Counted from the first letter of the stretch, positions 10,742-23,677 are shown. The stretch: DNA of 64,000 nt from Quercus robur (GCF_932294415.1 NC_065535.1:82047862-82111861); one strand, 5' to 3'. Program-made: numbers and translations. Notes: generated by a model from the letters alone, not told the origin.

Positions 10742-11487
10742 GAGCACTAGCATTGAGGGGATTCTAGCCTTTTACCTCTATTTTTAAAAATATTTGGCAA
10801 TATGCCCCTGTTTTAAAACTATATAAGTTCGTGCCCCTATTTCAAAATTCGATTTTAATAAAATTGAGTTTCAATTAAAAAACTGTGTGATCAAACTTTA
10901 AAAAAAAAAAAAATTGCATAGAACTTGAGTTCATGGAGCTCGAGTTCCATACCTATAGCAGCGTTCAGGATGACCTATAGTGGCGTTTTAAAGCCCTATA
11001 GCGGTGTTTTCATGCAATTTTTTGTTTTTATAAGTTTGATCGCCCCATGGTTCAGGGAGCCCTATAGTGGCGTTTTATAGCCCTATAATGGCTTTTTAAA
11101 GCCTTATAGTGGCGTTTTCATGCAATTTTTTGTTTTTATAAGTTTGATCGCCTCATACCAGGTTCAGGGAGCCCTATAGTGGCGTTTTAAAGTCCTATAG
11201 TGGTGTTTTAAATCCCTATAGTGGCATTTTCATGTAATTTTTTTGTTTTTATAAGTTTCATGCAATTTAAATGGAACTTAAGTTCCATGAACTCGAGTTC
11301 TATGCAATTTTTTATTTTTTATTTTATTTTAAGTTTGATCGGGCATAGCTCGATTTTAAACCAATCGATTTTTTCATTGAAACTCGATTTTCGCAAGAAT
11401 CTATATAATTTCAAAACAGGAGTAATATTGCTAAATATTTTTAAAAATAGGAGTAAAAGGCTTGAATCCCTTAGCATTGGGGTGTAA
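10742..11487. mobile_element. Second Harbinger-like element with internal tandem repeats
   Basis: It begins GAGCACTAGCATTG after TAA (10739-10741). About 60 bp of left end (CCTTTTACCTCTATTTTT) is inverted at about 11420-11480 (AAAAATAGGAGTAAAAGG). The extreme right end is degraded. The interior, about 10955-11260, holds three imperfect tandem units containing CCTATAGTGGCGTTTT plus CATGCAATTTTTTGTTTTT. Confidence 0.55.
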
Positions 11488-12710
11488 ACAGGAGTTGCCA
11501 TTTTAGAACCAAAACCACAAAAAAGATACTCCATCAAGGTATGGGTTTTTATAAATTTTTACATCCTTTGAATTTTTGGTTCTTATATATAAAACCAACC
11601 GTAGCATGGGATGAAAAAAAAAAAAAAAAAATTTAATGTAAAATATCTCCTCACTCTCTCTCTTGTCTCTGCACTCTCTTCTCACTCTCTCTTCTCTGTT
11701 TCTTTTTCTCTCTCTCTCGGTGGATTCAGTGGTACTGGGCATAGATTTCGGTGGCTGAGGTTTGAATCGGTGCCTAGGGCTTGGGTTTCTATTGGTGGTT
11801 TTGGTGGTGTTGGGCTTTGGTTTCGGGGCTGGGGCTTGAATCGGTGGCGGGCGGAGTGCGGCGTGGGTGTGGTGGCTTGGGTTGAAATTGGTGGGTTTAA
11901 ATCGGGCGGCGTGGTGTGTGGCGGCGATTTCGGTGGGTTTAAATCGATGGCTTTCTCGATGGTTGTGGGTTGCTGCAGGCGTGATGTGGTGGCTTGGGTT
12001 GAGTCAGTTGATCGGTGTGGAGATTGGGTATTTTGGCTTGGGTTTTGATGGTGGTACGACGGTTGTTGGCTTGGGTTTTGAATCAGTTGTAGGTGATTGT
12101 TGGCGGCGGTGGGTTTGTTGTGGTGGTGCGGCGGCGGTGGGTTTGGTGGTTTTGGGTTATCTGATTTGGGTTTGTTGTAATTTTTTGTTGTTGGTTTTGG
12201 CTGATTTTGGAATGGGTTTGTTGGGATTTTGCTATGTTTTATTTTGGGTCTGGATTCTTGTTGATTTTGGTATAGATAGATTTAGTGGATTTTGGTAGGG
12301 ATGGATTTGGTCACTGGGCTTGTGGTACGGATGGGTTTGGTTGCTGCCTTGCTGGGAGCATGGAGAGGAGAGGAAGGCTCTCCGGTAGGCAGTAGCAGAT
12401 TGGAAAAAAAAAAAAAAAGAGAATAATGCCTGTGCCATGTAAAGCGGAACAACTTGCTACAAATCTTCTAGAGAGGTAATAGTTGGTTCACATGGAGTCA
12501 CTTCTCTACTGGCGGGTTTACGTGGCACTAACATAGCTTAAAAGAAAAAAGATAAAAGGAAGAGAGTAAAAGAATAAAAAAATTATATTATTTTAATGAG
12601 TTGTATTTAAAAATAGAAACTGAGATGTTGGCTGAGTTATAAAATGAAATAGTACAGTAGATAAAGTAGGTTTTAAGGGTTTAAAATATGAAAAATTTTT
12701 ATTCCAAAAA
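11488..12710. repeat. Transposon-derived block paralogous to the 9483-10671 element
   Basis: It has the same internal order as the preceding element: poly-A (11611-11630), a CT-rich run with CTCACTCTCTCTTCTCTG, then a G/T-skewed block (11730-12340) of GGTTTGAATCGGTGG variants. The termini are unclear, and it may be nested into the right end of the 10742 element. The frames at 11611-12298 are low-complexity Gly/Val/Trp-rich translations and not genes. Confidence 0.5.
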
Positions 12711-12902
12711 AAAGGGAACTTTTTTGCATCCCAGATAACAAAATAAAATTAGGGTTTTGCACTACATATGACAACAAAATAAAATTATGTCTGATTTCAA
12801 AAGATAATAATAATAATAGCCTATTTCGGTTTTGCACTACGTGTTAAAATGCAGCAATACATAAAATTTAAAACTATCATTCAACCTCAACATGAATGTA
12901 AA

Positions 12903-14150
12903 GGATGGGTCATCGTAAGGAAAGTTGCCTGTAAATTATTCGCCATGGTGCACCACAGGGGGAGGTTGATGCGAAGGAAGCAAGGGAAGCAAGGGAGAGG
13001 GAAGCTAGTGCATGCAAAGATCGTGTGCCTGACACAGCAGAGTTAGGGGTGGGGACCAGCAAAGATGTGCATAAGAGTGAGCATGAGGGGACATACGGAC
13101 CATGGATAGTGTTTGCACGTAGGAAAAATGGGACAAAGAATCAAAGAAGTGGAGGGTCCCTCTCTGCGCTGGATAACGGTTAGGTGAGACAAAGCCAAAA
13201 GAAGTCTGGGAGGGAGATTAAATCAAGTCTTTTTTCGGACAAAATGGAGACTCTTGATGTACCGGCCCTAAAGACGAAAAGGAAGCTTACCCATTCAAGC
13301 CATGTGATTGAGGCCCAGATAGGAAATGCTTTTAATAGCATGGAACAGGAAGCCCATATCTAGGATCGAAATGGCCCAATTCGTAGTCCAAGGAATTCTA
13401 CTGAAATGAATGTAAAGCCTTAGGCCGGGTCTATATCAATGGTAACCAATCCAAACTTGAAAGCTTCAATTAAGGGGAAAAAGGCTATTGCGAGATCTAG
13501 GGCGCTTCGTGGCCAGTCATTAGATTTTATTGAAGTAGATCAATCTACTCTGTCCCCAAAAAATCAAGTGGAAAAGCTGGTGACTCATGATGCAGTTGAA
13601 TAAGCAAATGCCGATGAAGCTTCCTTTGAGCTTTAGTTCTCATCAATGTCTTGTCCTGAAATGGGCTATCAATTTAGGGGGAGTAGTAATAGAGATCTCA
13701 GCAGTGGGTTTGGCCGAGATTCGTGCAAATCCAACCAGGAAAATGGGGCAGTTCAACGAGGAGCATCAGAGAGCTTGGAAGTTTTGGGCGAAGGCAAAGA
13801 TCACATGGTGGCTTGTTATGATGAGTATGCTAATGCCGGTGGAGGAGCAAAGCCTATTTTGGGAGCTTTTACCTCAGGTAGCCTTGATACCCACACTATG
13901 CGAAATGAGCCATAGGGAATACCTAGCAGAGCGAAAGATGTTGGAAAATCAAGCAATACTAACTCTAGTTCTTTGCCCAATGGTTGTGTTCAGCTTCCTT
14001 GTGTTGGTGCTAGAGATGGTGATGGGTGTACTTCAACCCAATCTGACGATGAGTCTGGAAGAAAGGCAGACGAAGGAAGTGCTTAAGCGGATCAGATGGA
14101 ATTTGAGGGGGGAGGCGAAGTCCTTGCCACCCTCTGATGAATGTCTCACC
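12903..14150 (+). pseudogene. LINE ORF1 (Gag-like) remnant
   Basis: Broken frames only. Near 13090 the reading YGPWIVFARRK matches the YGPWM.V.RR. motif found downstream of the CCHC knuckle in plant LINE ORF1 proteins. Further on, 13646-13915 and the stretch ending QMEFEGGGE (about 14093-14120) look like the disordered ORF1 C-terminus. In functional elements this protein binds the RNA and acts as chaperone. Stops and frame changes make it non-coding. Confidence 0.6.
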
Positions 14151-14167
14151 CCTTACCATTATTTTTA

Positions 14168-17100
14168 ATGAATATCATAATTTGGAATTGTAGAGGCACT
14201 CTAAAGCCTTCATTTCAGAGTCATATTAGAGAGTTGGTTCATAATCATAACCCAACAATTTTAGTTGTGATGGAAATCAGAATTGGGAGTGATAGGGCAA
14301 GGGAGATAACGGACAGGTTGCCTTTTGACGGTGCCATCCACACGGATACTATTGGCTTTACAGGAGGTCTCTGGATGCTTTGGCACTCAGATAGGGTGGA
14401 GGTAAACCCGCTTGCTACCACTGAGCAAGAAATTCATGCTGTTATCAAGGTAATAAGCTCTAACTCTGATTGGTTGTTTACTGCTGTATATGCTAGTCCT
14501 AGGAGTGCCGAAAGGCAAATTCTATGGAATAACCTTAATAAAGCAGCTGACCTGCATAGTATGCCCTGGGTTTTAGCGGGGGATTTTAACGAACCTCTTC
14601 TTGAGGATGATAAATTCGGAGGTAGGACTGTGAGTATTAACAGATCTCTTTTACTTAAAGAATGTTTAGATAAATGCAACATGATAGATATTGGGTTTTC
14701 AGGACCCCGGTTTACCTGGATGAACAAAAGGGAAGTTCAAACTCTAATTCAAGAAAGAATTGACAGATTCTACGTTAACCCGAGTTGGTGTCTTCTATAC
14801 CCTAATGCTAGAGTGGTGCACCTCACTAGATGTCACTCAGATCACTGTCCTGTGTTATTAGAAGTGGTTCCTAGAGTGCACTTGGGCAGGCCAAAACCTT
14901 TCAAATTTCAAACTTGCTGGCTAACAGATCCCTCCTTCCCAAAGGTGGTCAATCAAGCGTGGGGTCAAGCTAATGGCCTTATAAATGAAATAGAAAATTT
15001 TGCCAAGGATGCTACGAATTGGAACAAGCAGCAGTTTGGAAACATATTTGCTAGGAAGAAGATTTTAATGGCTTGGCTTAATGGTATTTAGCGGGCAGTT
15101 TCTGTTAGGCCTTCCACCTTCCTCCTCAACCTTGAGAAGGAGCTTTTGAAGGAGTTTAAGACTGTGCTAAGCCAAGAGGAGGACCTCTGGGCCCTTAAAT
15201 GTGGGTTAATTGGCTAATTCAAGGAGATAAAAACACGACCTTTTATCATGTCTCAACTCTAGTAAGAAGAAAAAGAAACCAGATAAGAGCAATTAAAAAC
15301 TCTATGGGGGGAGTGGGTTAGTGACGAAAACGAAGTGAAGGAGTTCATTAGAAGGGGTTTTAGTGATGTTTATTCTTCTTTCCTTTGTTTGGTTCCTTGG
15401 CAGCCACCTTCAGTTTCTCAATGGCAGATTAGACTTTCGGATGAGGTTAAGGACAGCATTAGTGGGGGTGTTATGGAGGAGGAGATAAAGGCAATCCTTT
15501 GGTCCTTGAAAACCTTTAAAGCTCCGAGGCCGGATGGGCTTCATGCTGGGTTTTACTAAAGGTTCTGGCTGATTGTAGGCAAATCAGTTATTGAAGAAGT
15601 GCAGAGAGTTTTTAGGGAAAGGAAAGTTCCTACCTACTTGAACCAAACTCATATAGCTCTTATTCCAAAAATCCAAGGCCCGGAGACTTTAGGTAAATTT
15701 AGACCTATAAGTCTATGCAACACAGTTTACAAGATTGTGACAAAAACCATAGTTGCTAGATTGAGACCCCATTTGGACAAGCTTATTTCCCCCTGCAGAC
15801 AGCCTTTGTTCCAGGTAGAAAGGGCATTGATAATGCAATCATTATTCAAGAGATTATTCACACTTTGAGTAAAAAGAGAGGTAAAGTGGGATATATGGCA
15901 ATAAAGATTGACTTGGAGAAGGCTTATGACAAACTTGAGTGGAGTTTCATAAGGGATATGTTGATTAGATTTAATTTCCCTTCAGACATCATTGATATTA
16001 TAATGAGTTATGTTTCTACAGTTTCCACTTCAATTTTATTCAATGGAGAAGCCTTAGACCTAATATACCCTTCGAGAGGGATAAGACAAGGTGACTCGCT
16101 GTCCCTGTATCTGTTTATCTTATGTATGGAGCTTCTTGGGCAGCTCATTCAATAAAAATACAGATTGAAGCTGTGGCAGCCAATTAAGGCTTCTCGGAGT
16201 GGACCGGCTTTTTCTCATCTGTTTTTGCATATGACTTGGTGTTTTTTGCTAGGGCAGATAATATAAATTGTGGTGCTATTAGGGATGTTATTGATGAATT
16301 TTGTAGTGTTTCGGGGCAATCTATAAGTGAGTCTAAGTCAAAAGTGTACTTCTCTCCTAATGTGGATAGGGATACCCGAGAGTCGCTTTGTGACATCCTA
16401 CGCTTCAATTCCACTCCTAACCTTGGTAAGTACTTGGGGTTCCCTATTAAACACTCAAGAACCTCTGCACAGGACTTTAATTTCATTTTGGATAAAGTTA
16501 AGCAAAAGTTAGCGGGGTGGAAGGCTAACATGCTGTCCCTAGCTGGTTGCTCGGTTCTTATTCAAGCTTCTTCAGCCACTATACCTTCTTATGTCATGCA
16601 AGGTGTGTATCTTCCTCAAAAAATTCTGGATGGTATTGTTCGGGTCAATCAGAATTTTTTATGGGGATCCTCTGATGCAGCTAAGAAAATCCACTGGGTT
16701 GGATGGCACAAGGTGGCCAAACCGAAGGAGGAAGGAGGTTTAGGGTTTCTTGGAAAAAATGTTGCTTTGCTTGCTAAACTCAATTGGAGATTTCACATGG
16801 AGAGGGGCAAACCATGGGCTGAAGTGCTTAAAATGAAGTATTGCAACCAAAGGAGAGTAAACACCGTCAGTGCTAATAGACTGCCATGTTCACAAACTTA
16901 GAAAGCAATGAAAAAAGGTATGGAGGTTTTTTACTAAAGGTAGTAGATGGGCAATAGGAAGAGATAGCACACTGAACTTTTGGCAAAGTTACTGGACAGA
17001 GAAGGGCCCTCTTCGGCACCTCATTCAGGTATTAGAAGTTAAGGATATTATAAAGGACACAGGGTGGGATTGGGATCAAATCCCTTTTGACCTCCCATCA

Positions 17101-18264
17101 GGCACCAAGATGATGATCCAAGTCACGCCATTATCCTTGACAAGTAGAGGTGGGGACAAGCTTACATGGGCAGGGAATCCTAGAGGCATTTTTGACCTTA
17201 AAAGTGCTTACAGCCTTGCCATTGAGGTTGTACCAGTACCTCCTTTTTCTGCTAGTTGGATTTGGAAAGCTAAAACTTTGCCTCGTATTAAGATTTTTCT
17301 TTGGATGTGCTCACACGATAGTATTGGAGTGAAAAGTTGCTTGGTGTGAAGGGGAGTGGTAAATGATGAGATGTGTCCTGTTTGTCAATGGGAACCAGAG
17401 TCAATACTTCATGCACTCAGAGATTGCTCCTCTGTCAAATTTGTTTGGCGCTACCTGGGAATTCAAGCTACAAACTGCGAATTTTGGAATGCAAACCTGC
17501 AGGAGTGGTTGAATGCAAATGGAAGGATGTTTGAGAGTCTCATTGTTGGAAAGCCTCCTTGGAGTACGATCTTTCCTTTTGTGGTTTGGAATGTTTGGAA
17601 AAGTAGAAACAACTTTGTGTTTAAAAGGAAGACCCAAAACCCAAGGCAGGCTGCTTAGATAATTAGGCAAATTGAAGAATTTTTGTATTGTGTATACTCT
17701 CCTAGAAGTCCAATTCGTAAAGTCATCAAGAGAATCCGTTGGGAAAGACCACCTGAGGGATGGGCAAAGTTGAACACTAATGGAGCTCTCTGTACTCATT
17801 CGGGTTCAGTTGGGTGTGGAGGAGTTGTTAGAGATGACAGGGGTGAATGGATGGCTGGATTCTCCAGGCGTATTGGTGCAACAAACAGCTTTATGGCTAA
17901 GTTTTGGGGGTTAAGAGATGGCTTAATTCTCTGCTGCAACTTACATATACCTTCTTTGATTGTAGAGCTTGACGCTAAAGCAATTGTGGATGCTTTGCTT
18001 AATTTAAATTATGAGAACAATGTCATATCTCCTATATTGGACGACTGTAGGCAGTTGGTGACTCAATTCCACCGGATTCAGTTTAAGCATTGCTATCGCG
18101 AAGCTAACCAGTGTGCGGATGTGCTTGCTAGGAGGGGCGCTGAGCAAGATATTGATTTTCTTTCTTTTCTTAGTCCGCCTGAGGACATTCTAAATGTGTT
18201 TATGGATGATTTTTCTGGCATGCACTTTAATAGGCAGTGCCTTGATCTTGTTGTAATGTTTTAG
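14168..18264 (+). pseudogene. LINE ORF2: APE endonuclease, reverse transcriptase, zf-RVT, RNase H; multiply disabled
   Basis: ORF2 starts at ATG 14168 (MNIIIWNCRG). The endonuclease at 14168-15088 shows VLAGDFNE, SGPRFTW, ERIDRF and HSDHCPVLL. The reverse transcriptase spans about 15335-16900 (KFRPISLCNTVYKI, KIDLEKAYDKLEW, SRGIRQGDSLS). zf-RVT is at about 17130-17470 and RNase H at 17758-18140. Damage: stops at 15089 (TAG), 15557 (TAA), 16153 (TAA), 16899 (TAG), 17347 (TGA) and 17656 (TAG), plus frame changes near 15190, 15310, 15800, 16220 and 16920. The catalytic FADD box is present only as FAYDL at about 16229, so the first of the paired aspartates is lost. This copy cannot mobilise itself. 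Confidence 0.92.
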
Positions 18265-18314
18265 TTTTCGTAATGAATCGTCTGTTTACCAAAAAAAAAA
18301 AAGAAGAATGTAAA

Positions 18315-19458
18315 TTTAATTATTAGACTTTTTATTTGAACAAGTAACGCTATACATATTAGATTTGTGACGAATCAAATATTCTACTAGTATTTTCCCT
18401 AAAAGCTATTTAATCACATGATCAATACTTTTGAAATGTCCTTTCTACCATGTATACATTATATGATTAAATTCAGTGATTTTTAATGGTAATACTAATA
18501 TAAGATTTAATTTCTTACAGATCTAATTTGCAGAATTGTTCAAATAAAAAATCCAATGATCAAGTAGACAATCATGTGAAAGTCCTAATGTGAAGTGATG
18601 AGCCAAATTTCCAATAATGTTTTCAATTCTTTAGTTAATGGTGACTAAGGATCTTTGAGTATTTTCTGTGGCCTGGGCATGATTAATATGCTCATGATTT
18701 GATTATATTAGATTATTTAGGTGTGTGTTGAATCTCACACATTATGTTTATTAGGTAAATTTTAGGTTTATAAGTGATTGTGAGAAGCTCCAATTATAAC
18801 ATGACTTTGTCCTTTTGGGATATAAGCACATATGTGGCTAGCACTTTCCTTTAGTAATTACAAACAGTATCGGACTAAACCTAGTAGCACCATGTGGCTT
18901 GACACAGGATGTGAGTTCTAATTCATCTCTTTCCAACCTAAAACTACTTATTCACTAGATTAAATTATAAGAATTAATTGCATGTCAGATGGAGTTTATT
19001 TCCAAAACAAGAGGAAAATTTCTCCAAAACAATGGAGTCATTACATGGCGATTCGAATGACCATCCAAGTGTACATGTGGCTTGACACACAATATGGGTT
19101 TTGACTTTTGATTCTTCTCTTTACAACCTAAAACAACTTATCCACTAGATTAGATTATAAGAATGAAATGCGTGTTGGCTATCAATACACAGATAAAAAG
19201 GGAAACAAACGAAGGATAGTGTTTATTTCCAAAACAAAATGAGCCATATGATTTAATACAACTAGATGGATTTATTAATCACCACATAATGATGGGTTGG
19301 ATGGAGAATAAACCTTGTTCATATCAAAATTATACAAAAGACAAAAAAAAAAAAAAAAAAGCAAAGAAAGATAAAATATAAAGAAGACAAACATGAAAGC
19401 TTGCTTTACAACGTATCTATGTGAGCACACACAAGGAACTTAAGCAATAACTTAGATA
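18315..19458. other. 3' flank of the receptor-kinase gene
   Basis: 18310-18640 is duplicated at 800-1145. A second local repeat pair is visible at about 18890-18970 and 19065-19150 (GTGGCTTGACACA, CAACCTAAAAC.ACTTAT.CACTAGATTA). No coding sequence is present. The 3' UTR of the kinase presumably lies at about 19300-19458, but no poly-A signal is unambiguous. Confidence 0.5.
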
Positions 19459-22400
19459 TCAGATACCCCTATTTCTGTTTCCAAGAAGTGCCAATTTGAT
19501 TTTGTTAACCTTGGCCACCACGTCTTTGATGTCAAGTCTTTGATCTGGTAATTCTTCAGAGCACCTCAAGCCTAATTCAAAGATAGATGACAGAATAGTT
19601 TGCATGAAAGTTACATCCCTTCCATCTTCTATCCTAAGTAAACCATCATCCACGACTTCCATTTTGTAAGATAGTGATAAAATCCATTGCCTCATAGCAA
19701 GTTCTCCAACAAACATATCATCGGTGGGCTTTTTTCTCGTGATCATCTCCAATAATATTATCCCATAGCTATAAATGTCACTTTTGGTGGACACTCTCCC
19801 TTCAAAACCATACTCTGTCATGCTCACATTTGTCAAGAAGTTTTAAGTTAGTGATCCACATGCTTGAAAAAAAAAAACACTTTACAATTATGTCCTTTTA
19901 ATACACCAATATTACACACACTTATACATATATATTTTTTTTAAATGTGTTTAACGTATCCATATATACTAGATTACTTCTTCTTTTTTTTCCCCTATTT
20001 TTATAGTTCATTATTATTATTGGGGGTCCTATTATGCCCTAATGGTTTATCCTTGTTATTTGTATTTTGGAGTAATAATCAGGCTTACTTTGTGTCTCCA
20101 TTTAAGTTAGACATTGAATGATTTATATTAACTTGGAGGCTTGTCACCGTAGTTGAAGGTTTTTTTAATCAATTTTAGGACAAGTGAGTGACTGTTTGGT
20201 AAAGTGGTCTCAAACCACACATTTTCAAAATACAATTAATTTTTTTTTTTAAACTTCCATTTTCTCAATGTAAAGCATTTTCAAATAAACAGATTTGAAA
20301 AGAAAGAAAAAATTAAAAAAATAAACTATACCAAAAGTGCATTAGTATATAGCCAACAGCTATAAAATGAGCTATAAGTGGGCTTAAGGCAAGCCGAACA
20401 AGTATTATGATTGTATTAACTAGTCCAATACTGAAACTCACACTATCTTGATCCTATTTAATTAATTCGTATTTCACTAGTCAGCATGGGTCATAAAACA
20501 AATAATTTGAGTATAGTGTATATTCCTGTGAATTTAATGCAACTACAAATTTGAGCTAGTGAAAACTAGCAACATAACACATTGTTTTTCCTGCAAATAG
20601 TCATTGTTAAGCTTATTCATGAAATTAGCCTAGTAATAAAATAAGTAGAGGTGAATTAGTATACCTGGTGCGATGTAGCCAATAGTACCAAGGGTTTTTG
20701 TTTGTGTTACATCTTTATTTTCAACTAAAATCTTTGCAATGCCAAAGTCACCCACATGTGCAACCATGTCTTCATCCAGGAGGATATTATTTGGCTTCAA
20801 ATCACAATGAACCACAGGTTCTGATTGACCATTATGGAGATAATCCAATGCTAATGCAACATCAACCATAATGCTTACTCTTTGAACAAGATTCAAGCAA
20901 TAGTTGTGAGAGTATAACCACTTTTCAAGGCAACCATTTGACATGTATTGCAGCACCAAAGCTCTAAACTTCGTGTTAGAGCATGTACTTATAACTTTAA
21001 CTAGATTCCTATGTCGGATTGCCCTTAACACCATGCATTCAACATCAAAACTTTTGAAAGCACCCTCTAATTGCAGATTTAAAACTTTGACAGCAACAAT
21101 AGTCCCATCAGACAGTGTCCCTTTGTACACAGAACCAAAACCTCCAGTTCCAAGCAAGTTGCTTTCACAGAAGTTGTTTGTCCCACAACAAAGCTCATGA
21201 TATGATATCATTCTATAATCCACAGAAGGCAAAGTGATAGGTAAACCTAGAATATGTATGTTACATCTTGGATGTCTTCTCAGCATAATGACAAGTGATG
21301 CAAAGATTATAAATGATGCAATGACAGGTACAATATATTTGAGCAAAAGTTGCTTCACCTTTAATCCTTGAGAACTCGAACTTGTGCAAGGTGGAACTCC
21401 AAAAATTGGATTCCCACAAAGTGCTTCGTTACCTAAAAATGACTTTCTTGTGAAGTTTGCAAAAGGTCCACTAGATGGAATTTCTCCTGATAAGTCATTG
21501 AAGGACAAATTCAAATGGTTGAGATATGGAAGTGCGTCAAGAGACTTGGGAATTGCACCAGAGAGATTATTGTATGAGAGATCTAGTTTTTCCAATCCTT
21601 TCAATTGTCCAAAAGATTGTGGAATGTCTCCTTGGAATGAGTTCATTGACAAATTTAGATAATTAAGGCTTTCAAAAGTACCAATGACACTCGGAATGTT
21701 TCCAGTAATTTGGTTATGAGACAAGTCCATGTCTACAATAACAACCAATTTTGTCATGTTTGGAGACAATGATCCAACAAGGGAATTTGAGGATAAATCC
21801 AAGAATATTAGGTTTTTAAGACTCCACAAATTCGATGGGATAGATGATGTTAACCGGTTATGACTCAAGTATAATTTTAGCAAAGGATTGAGGTTTCCAA
21901 TGCAATTTGGGATGGATCCAAAGAGGCTATTATTTGAGAGAATCAATTCTCCCAAATTCTGTAATTTACAAAGTTGTTTTGGAATGAATCCTTCAATCTT
22001 GTTGTCGCCAAGACGCAATCTTTGCAAGCTCTCCAATCCCCCAATTGATGACGGTATTTTTCCTGTCAAACTATTACGCGTCAATTCAATTGAGATCAAG
22101 TTTTCCAAGGAACCCATTCCCATTGGAATTTGACCCTTTATTTGGCATCCACCTGCCAAAAAGGATTTAAGTGAAACTGAAAGGTTTCCAATGGCATCCG
22201 GGATTGTAATATTCAAGGGATTGAGGGTTATGGATATCGTCTCCAAAAATCTGCAACTAGCTAAAGATGTAAGGAAACTATGCTCTTGATCGCCAGGCTC
22301 CCCAGTTAGCTGATTATCAGCTAGACTAAGTATTTTGAAAAATTTCAAGTTTCCAAGACTTCTGGGTATTGGCCCAGAGAGTAAATTTGAAACAAAATCT

Positions 22401-23677
22401 ACTTTGATGAGGTTGGAACAGTTTGAAAGATATGATGGGATATGACCACTGAATTTGTTGGAACCAAGACTCAGAGTTTCAAGATTGGGGCAAGAGATCG
22501 TAGTATCTAATGGAAGATCTCCAGACAAAGAATTTTGCCCCAACTCGAGCAAATTTAGAGAGGTAATGTTGAAAATATTTTGGGGTATTGTTCCGGTGAG
22601 ATCATTACCGCCAAGTTCCAAAATATTCAGATTTGGGAAACGCCATGCCCATAAGCCACTTGGAATGCTACCTTTAATTTTGTTGCCGCTCATGGAAAAC
22701 ACTTGCAACGTGGACAGGTTGCTTATGGTTGGAGGTATATTTCCAGTGAGGTTGTTCGCTGCAAGATCAAGAATTGCAAGCTTTCCTGAACTCCCAAAAC
22801 CTTTTGGAATACTTCCATCGAACTTATTGTCTGTCAGAGATAAGATTAAAAGCTCTCTACAGTGATTAAACTGTGAGGGAAGCTTACCGCTGAATTCGTT
22901 ATAGGAAAAATACAGTCCTTGAAGATTAGGACAATGCTTGCAAAGATTCATCGGAAGAGTTCCTGAGATGTGATTTATTGAAATAGCAATATCCGTAATA
23001 GAAGACAAGTTAAAGATGTCAAGAGGGAATGTACCAGTGAGGTTATTAGTTTGCAAATCCAGTATCTTTAATGACGACATATTGCCGAGGGACCATGGAA
23101 TTGCACCCAGAAGACTGTTAGAACCAAGGCGTAATTCACGAAGCATAGGTAACATGCCCAACTCCTTAGGTATGCCACCACTCAACTTGTTGCTACGAAG
23201 GGATAAATATTCAAGCTTCTGGCAATTATGTATGGTTGGAGGGATACTACCTTCCAATAGGTTGAATGACAAGTTAAGTACCCTCAAGCGGTGTAGACGA
23301 CTTATCTCATGAGGCAGAAAACCATAGAAGCTGTTGTTAGAAAGATGGAGTGAGACTAGGAAGGAGAGGTTGGCAATATGAGGGGAAATGGTGCCGTGGA
23401 GACCCACGTTGGAAAGGTTCAAGGCCGTGAGTCTTTGTCTGCGTCGACTGCAAGAGACCCCAAACCACTCACAGAAGTTTGTTGTTGTTGACCAGTTACC
23501 AGCAGCAGTGAAGGCAGTATCGTTTGGAGCAAAAGTGATTTTAGATTTGATGGCAATAAGAGCTGATTGATCAGTAAAGTTGTTGGAAGATTGGGACATG
23601 TGAGGTATGCATGGCTGCACTAAGAGAAAAGCCAAGAGCAGAAGCAAGAGAGTGGATGGCATCTCTATTAGCATCAT
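19459..23677 (-). CDS. LRR receptor-like serine/threonine kinase (subfamily XII, FLS2/EFR-like), two exons
   Basis: Exon 1 is 23677-20665 and exon 2 is 19814-19459. The 850 bp intron is GT...AG and falls in phase 1 inside APE|Y, the intron position usual for this subfamily. The product is ~1122 aa. Residues 1-27 form a signal peptide (LLLLLLAFLLVQP). The LRR N-cap (33-75) has FCEWFGVSC. About two dozen plant-type LRRs (LxLxxNxLxGxIP) occupy 80-700, a membrane helix lies at about 777-799 (IVPVIASFIIFASLVIML), and the kinase at 838-1110. Kinase motifs: GTGGFG, VAVK (Lys864), HCDLKPNN (957-), DFG (977-979). HCD makes it a non-RD kinase, typical of pattern-recognition receptors in immune signalling at the plasma membrane. 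The ligand cannot be inferred. Start: ATG 23677 is preferred over the in-frame ATG at 23728, because the TATA box at 23749-23754 would place transcription start near or below 23728. No disabling lesion was seen. Confidence 0.93.

Larger units (their letters stand above)
12903..18305 (+). mobile_element. Degenerate L1-type (non-LTR) LINE with 9 bp TSD
   Basis: Order: remnant ORF1 (12903-14150), ORF2 with endonuclease, reverse transcriptase, zf-RVT and RNase H (14168-18264), a short 3' UTR and poly-A (18291-18302). GAATGTAAA occurs immediately left (12894-12902) and right (18306-18314). The paralogous unoccupied site is GAATATAAA at 854-862, with matching flanks on both sides, which independently confirms the insertion boundaries. 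The 5' end lacks the usual ORF1 N-terminal domain, so the copy is probably 5'-truncated. Confidence 0.88.

Noticed and set aside
11611..12298. Two overlapping ORFs of ~145 codons rich in Gly, Val, Trp
   Set aside because: They arise from G/T-skewed transposon DNA. The same kind of frame occurs in the sister block at 9514-9957.
20943..23570. Several 60-136-codon plus-strand open frames opposite the LRR receptor kinase
   Set aside because: They are antisense shadows of the regular LRR coding periodicity and have no independent domain.
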